Shown one piece after another: positions 5,938 to 8,514 of a stretch of DNA of 8,514 nt; positions within the stretch are counted from its first letter, which is position 1, and each line of letters starts with the position of its first letter. Position numbers and translations under genes: made by a program. The notes below the pieces were generated by a model. The model saw only the letters and a program-made list of their open reading frames with translations. It had not been told where the DNA came from and ran no database searches. Source of the stretch: JBAYJS01 sp041664985 (GTDB lineage: Bacteria > Patescibacteriota > Patescibacteriia > Buchananbacterales > UBA6539); NCBI GenBank assembly GCA_041664985.1, contig JBAYJS010000046.1:1-8514 (forward strand), read 5' to 3'.

Positions 5938-6924
5938 TTATAATTTTTCTTTAAAATTTTGCCAATACCTTTTCTCCAATTCCTTCCAGGTAAATTGATG
6001 CGTCTGCGTGCCGTATTTTTCCACGGTATAAACCGAAACTAACCCGGCCAAGCGGCCAATTTTTGGCAAAGGCCAATTTTTCAATAAACCATAAATTAAT
6101 CCGGCGCGATAGGCGTCGCCGGCACCAGTTGGGTCGGAGGTGTTTTTAGCCTTAGCGGGCGGAATTTTATAAACCTGATTACCCTGCTGAATCGTTGAGC
6201 CTTTGTCGCCCAAAGTTGTCACTAAAATTTCTGTCTTTTTTATTAATTCACTATTTTTCCAGCCGGTTTTTTTGCTGATTAAATTTATTTCATAATCATT
6301 ACCGATCAAAACTTTACTGCCTAAAATCGCTTGTTTTAATTGATTGCCCAAAAGCGAAGTAGTTTGTTGGCCCGGATCAAAAATATAAGGCACCTTTTTT
6401 TGCTTAAAAAGTTTTGGCAATTTAATCATGTCTATTGGATTTTGCGGCGAAATAATAGCAATGTCGGCTCTGATTTCTGACCTGCCTGCCGGTAGGCAGG
6501 TTTTCTTGTTTCCGATTTCTTTTGTAATCGGCTGATTCATCGCGCCGGGATAAAAACCGGCGATTTGATTGTCCGCTTGATCGGTAATAATATAGGCGCT
6601 GGCGGTATGCTGATTGGGTAAAATTTTGATTTGCGATAAGTCAATTTTATTTTTTTTGAGCCAAGCTTCATATAAAATAAAATCTTTGGCGCCAACATTG
6701 GCTAAAATCGTTGGTTTGGTTTGGAGTAAAGAAAGATTGTAAGCAATGTTTCCGGCCGTACCACCAAAACTTTCTTTTAGATTGGAGACTAAAAACGAAA
6801 CGTTTAGAATGTGAATTTTATCGGGCAAAATTTGATCTTTAAAAAACCCCGGAAAATTCATAATTCGATCGTAAGCAACCGAACCGGTAACTAAAATTTT
6901 TTGTTTGCCGCCAGAAATTGGCAT
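5938..6924 (-). CDS. PfkB-family carbohydrate/nucleoside kinase, probably adenosine kinase
   Basis: The protein belongs to the ribokinase/PfkB superfamily. It has an N-terminal strand KILVTGSVAYDRIM (9-22), the substrate-side motif GGTAGNIAYNLS (54-65), and the ATP-side signature DPTGAGDAYRAG (264-275) with Asp270 as catalytic base. The length of 328 residues is usual. Which substrate it phosphorylates is inferred. The gene lies between mtnP/apt and ahcY, and adenosine is what ahcY produces, so adenosine to AMP is the likely reaction; ribose or another sugar cannot be excluded from motifs alone. Residues CLPAGR (143-148) come from a GC-rich palindrome inserted in frame in a loop before the strand ADIAIISP, away from the catalytic motifs. 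The ATG at 6924 follows mtnP by 20 nt without a Shine-Dalgarno sequence. Confidence 0.88.
   Translation of the reverse strand: MPISGGKQKILVTGSVAYDRIMNFPGFFKDQILPDKIHILNVSFLVSNLKESFGGTAGNIAYNLSLLQTKPTILANVGAKDFILYEAWLKKNKIDLSQIKILPNQHTASAYIITDQADNQIAGFYPGAMNQPITKEIGNKKTCLPAGRSEIRADIAIISPQNPIDMIKLPKLFKQKKVPYIFDPGQQTTSLLGNQLKQAILGSKVLIGNDYEINLISKKTGWKNSELIKKTEILVTTLGDKGSTIQQGNQVYKIPPAKAKNTSDPTGAGDAYRAGLIYGLLKNWPLPKIGRLAGLVSVYTVEKYGTQTHQFTWKELEKRYWQNFKEKL
6481..6500. repeat. in-frame GC-rich palindromic repeat inside the PfkB kinase gene
   Basis: CCTGCCTGCCGGTAGGCAGG is an imperfect 20-bp palindrome (9 of 10 pairs), extended by one A-T pair on each side. It stands out in an AT-rich gene. On the coding strand it reads as part of T-CLPAGR-S without shifting the frame. 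Short palindromes of this type, read as LPAGR, recur in many Parcubacteria-like genomes as I recall them. Confidence 0.8.
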
Positions 6925-6944
6925 ATTAGTTTTATTGATAATAT

Positions 6945-7739
6945 TTAAATTTTAACTTCGGTAATTTCACCGCGACAACTGCAATCATAAAAATCAATTT
7001 TGGGAATTGCTGCCAATAAAAGTTTTTTGACATTGTCGGCATTTTGATTCATTCTGGCCATTACCATTTCCCAAGTGACCGGTTCCTCGCCTTCTTTCCA
7101 GCAATCATAGTCAGTGGCCATGGCAATTGATTGATAACAAATTCCCAGTTCGCGCGCCAAAATCACTTCAGGCACGGTTGACATATTAACCACATCAGCG
7201 CCCCAGCTTTGAAACATTTTTGATTCGGCTTTGGTCGAAAAGCGCGGGCCTTCGATGGTGATCATCGTGCCTTTTTGCTGAAAAGATAAATTCAAATCTT
7301 TGGCTGACTGAATTAAAATTTTTCGCAGTTGCAAACAAAAAGGCTCAGCCATTGGCGTATGAATTACTTTATCCTCAAAAAAAGTCAGAGCCCGGTGCTT
7401 AGTATTATCAATAAACTGATCCAAAAATACCAAATCGCCCGGCTTAATTTCTTGCCTAAGCGAGCCGCAGGCAGTCGTGGCTAAAATATGGCTGCAACCG
7501 GCTTCTTTGAGCGCCCAAAGATTGGCGCGGTAAGGCACTTTGGTTGGCATAATGGAATGGTCTTTGCCGTGGCGGGCCAAAATTGCCACTTTTCTGCCTT
7601 CCAGCTGGCCGGTGACTATTTTTGCCGATGGACTGCCAAAAGGCGTCTCAAACGCCAATTCTTCAAAATCTTTAAGCAGTTTCGGGTCGTCTAACCCCGA
7701 ACCGCCAATGATGCCAATTTTGATTTTTTCTTTATTCAT
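6945..7739 (-). CDS. mtnP: S-methyl-5'-thioadenosine phosphorylase
   Basis: It cleaves methylthioadenosine with phosphate to adenine and 5-methylthioribose-1-phosphate, recycling the by-product of polyamine synthesis and other SAM-consuming reactions. Family features appear in order: IGIIGGSGL (8-16, phosphate site), RHGKDH (56-61), ATTACGSL (87-94), IEGPRFSTKAE (162-172), NMSTVPEVILARELGICY (185-202), and AMATDYDCWKEGEE (206-219), whose Asp residues bind the purine. The C-terminal segment from 185 to the end of the LLLAAIPKI stretch is close to human MTAP, favouring methylthioadenosine over guanosine or inosine. At 264 residues it is a typical length. CSC at 253-255 recalls the C-terminal CxC of hyperthermophilic archaeal MTA phosphorylases. 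Its adenine product feeds Apt, encoded just upstream. The ATG at 7739 is set by the N-terminal motif; a run of seven A rather than a ribosome site precedes it. Confidence 0.95.
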   Translation of the reverse strand: MNKEKIKIGIIGGSGLDDPKLLKDFEELAFETPFGSPSAKIVTGQLEGRKVAILARHGKDHSIMPTKVPYRANLWALKEAGCSHILATTACGSLRQEIKPGDLVFLDQFIDNTKHRALTFFEDKVIHTPMAEPFCLQLRKILIQSAKDLNLSFQQKGTMITIEGPRFSTKAESKMFQSWGADVVNMSTVPEVILARELGICYQSIAMATDYDCWKEGEEPVTWEMVMARMNQNADNVKKLLLAAIPKIDFYDCSCRGEITEVKI

Positions 7740-7749
7740 ATTTTTTTAC

Positions 7750-7826
7750 TGTCATTCTGAGGCAAGTGCAACGAGCCGAAGAATCTCTGGGATCCTTCGG
7801 CCGCCTGCAGCGACCTCAGGATGACA
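7750..7826. repeat. nested palindromic intergenic repeat between apt and mtnP
   Basis: Outer arms TGTCATTCTGAGG (7750-7762) and CCTCAGGATGACA (7814-7826) pair at 12 of 13 positions. Inner arms CCGAAGAATC (7776-7785) and GATCCTTCGG (7791-7800) pair at 9 of 10 around a 5-nt loop. The element is much more GC-rich than its surroundings and nearly fills the 97-bp gap. It resembles a widespread family of miniature palindromic repeats beginning TGTCATTCTGAG. On the transcribed strand it is followed by A rather than T, so it is not a terminator for apt. It could act as an RNA hairpin that separates apt from mtnP expression. Confidence 0.85.
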
Positions 7827-7836
7827 ATTGAAAATT

Positions 7837-8382
7837 TTATTTAACTTCTTCGTTATCGTAATCAATCAAATAATGCACCGGATAATTTTGTTCTTGTAAT
7901 TTTTTTAATCCGGGCAAAAATGACAAATTAATCACTACATCAATGCCGACAATTTCGCCGCCCATTTGTTTGACTAAATCAACTGCGGCTAACATCGTGC
8001 CGCCGGTCGCCAAAAGGTCATCAACAATAATTACTTTTTCCCCCGACTTAATTGTGTCTTCGTGCATCTCAATTGTGTCTGGGCCATATTCTTTTTGATA
8101 GCTGGCCTGTTTGGTTTTGTGCGGCAGTTTGCCTTGTTTACGAACAATTGAAACACCGGCGTCTAATTTATAAGCCATGGTGGCTGCCAAAAGAAATCCT
8201 CTGGCATCAATGCCGACGACTTTATCAATTTCTTTGTTTTGATACTGCAAACAAAGTTCATCAATAATTTTTTTAAACGCTTCTTTGTCTTCAAAAAGCG
8301 TCGTTACGTCATAAAACAAAATGCCCGGCTTGGGAAAATCTGCTACTTTTCTGATTTTTGAATCTAAAAATTGGCGGTCCAT
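7837..8382 (-). CDS. apt: adenine phosphoribosyltransferase
   Basis: It makes AMP from adenine and phosphoribosyl pyrophosphate in the cytoplasm. The sequence has the family start FPKPGILFYDVTTLFED (16-32), GIDARGFLLAATMAYKL (58-74), and RKQGKLPHKT (81-90). These are followed by SYQKEYGPDTIEMHEDTI (94-111) and the PRPP-binding motif VIIVDDLLATGGT (117-129) with its paired Asp residues. The length of 181 residues is usual for bacterial Apt. It is the first gene after a strong promoter (8413-8441), with an mRNA leader of only about 24 nt and no Shine-Dalgarno sequence. It is the natural partner of mtnP downstream, which releases the adenine it uses. Confidence 0.97.
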   Translation of the reverse strand: MDRQFLDSKIRKVADFPKPGILFYDVTTLFEDKEAFKKIIDELCLQYQNKEIDKVVGIDARGFLLAATMAYKLDAGVSIVRKQGKLPHKTKQASYQKEYGPDTIEMHEDTIKSGEKVIIVDDLLATGGTMLAAVDLVKQMGGEIVGIDVVINLSFLPGLKKLQEQNYPVHYLIDYDNEEVK

Positions 8383-8412
8383 AAAACAAAATTAAGCTTT
8401 AAATACACCCTT

Positions 8413-8441
8413 ATTATAAGCTAAAAATTAACTAAAAACAA
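8413..8441 (-). promoter_or_regulatory. sigma-70-type promoter for the apt cluster
   Basis: On the minus strand TTGTTT (8441-8436), a 17-nt spacer and a perfect TATAAT (8418-8413) lie just before apt. Transcription would start near 8406, leaving a leader of about 24 nt. It is the best promoter in the gap and probably serves the gene series down to 795, because no later gap before 794 holds an equally good promoter. A second TATAAT (8449-8444) lies upstream with a poorly spaced TTGTCA. Confidence 0.7.
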
Positions 8442-8472
8442 GTTATTATAATCATTTTTTACTAATACACTG

Positions 8473-8501
8473 TTGACAAATCCGATTTTTTAATGTAATA
8501 A
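8473..8501 (+). promoter_or_regulatory. outward-facing promoter for a gene beyond the right edge
   Basis: A perfect TTGACA (8473-8478), a 17-nt spacer and TAATAA (8496-8501) lie on the plus strand, pointing away from apt. No start codon with a long frame follows within the remaining 13 bases, so the gene, if any, lies outside the window. Confidence 0.45.
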
Positions 8502-8514
8502 TAAAAACTAACAA

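Noticed and set aside
7488..7824. Two plus-strand open frames of 68 and 94 codons
   Set aside because: Both run opposite mtnP, and the longer one reads through the palindromic repeat; the clear minus-strand enzyme explains the sequence.
7750..7826. Intrinsic terminator after apt
   Set aside because: On the transcribed strand the hairpin is followed by AGTAAAAAAAT rather than a T run, and the sequence fits a mobile palindromic repeat better.
8052..8267. Plus-strand open frame of 71 codons
   Set aside because: It is antisense to the PRPP-binding and core regions of apt, with no start signal.

Overview
The window looks like part of a small, AT-rich bacterial genome, most likely a Candidate Phyla Radiation (Patescibacteria, Parcubacteria-like) member. 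The clues are: short gene gaps, almost no Shine-Dalgarno sequences, a GC-rich 20-bp palindrome read in frame as Leu-Pro-Ala-Gly-Arg inside a kinase gene, a nested 'TGTCATTCTGAGG' palindrome between two genes, and a gene set limited to salvage. The lineage is an inference from style; no marker gene is present.

Every credible gene lies on the minus strand, so transcription runs from the right edge to the left. From upstream to downstream: a good sigma-70-type promoter (8413-8441), adenine phosphoribosyltransferase (apt, 7837-8382), a 77-bp palindromic repeat, S-methyl-5'-thioadenosine phosphorylase (mtnP, 6945-7739), a PfkB-family kinase that is probably an adenosine kinase (5938-6924), two phosphohistidine swivelling-domain proteins overlapping by ATGA (4904-5917 and 3843-4907), a histidine-phosphatase-superfamily protein (2859-3821), and two more swivelling-domain proteins overlapping by ATGA (1913-2854 and 795-1916). 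A 186-bp AT-rich spacer follows, with short direct and inverted repeats and its own strong promoter. It leads into S-adenosylhomocysteinase (ahcY, 1-608), which is cut by the left edge. At the right edge a TTGACA-N17-TAATAA promoter points outwards on the plus strand.

The recognisable enzymes make a coherent pathway. S-adenosylhomocysteinase splits S-adenosylhomocysteine into adenosine and homocysteine, and the PfkB kinase would turn the adenosine into AMP. MTA phosphorylase releases adenine from methylthioadenosine, and Apt turns that adenine into AMP. The by-products of S-adenosylmethionine use therefore converge on AMP.

The unexplained part is the 5.1-kb block at 795-5917, placed inside this salvage cluster. 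It holds four paralogues with a C-terminal PEP-synthase/PPDK-type phosphohistidine domain, each with the catalytic His, on N-terminal regions that mostly differ. None has a full-length ATP-binding or PEP-binding domain. A histidine-phosphatase-fold protein sits between the two pairs. One paralogue (795-1916) ends its N-terminal region with a pattern like the metal-binding end of an ATP-grasp domain, so it could be the ATP-dependent member of a split phosphotransfer system. That function is a hypothesis, but the 2+1+2 layout is seen directly.
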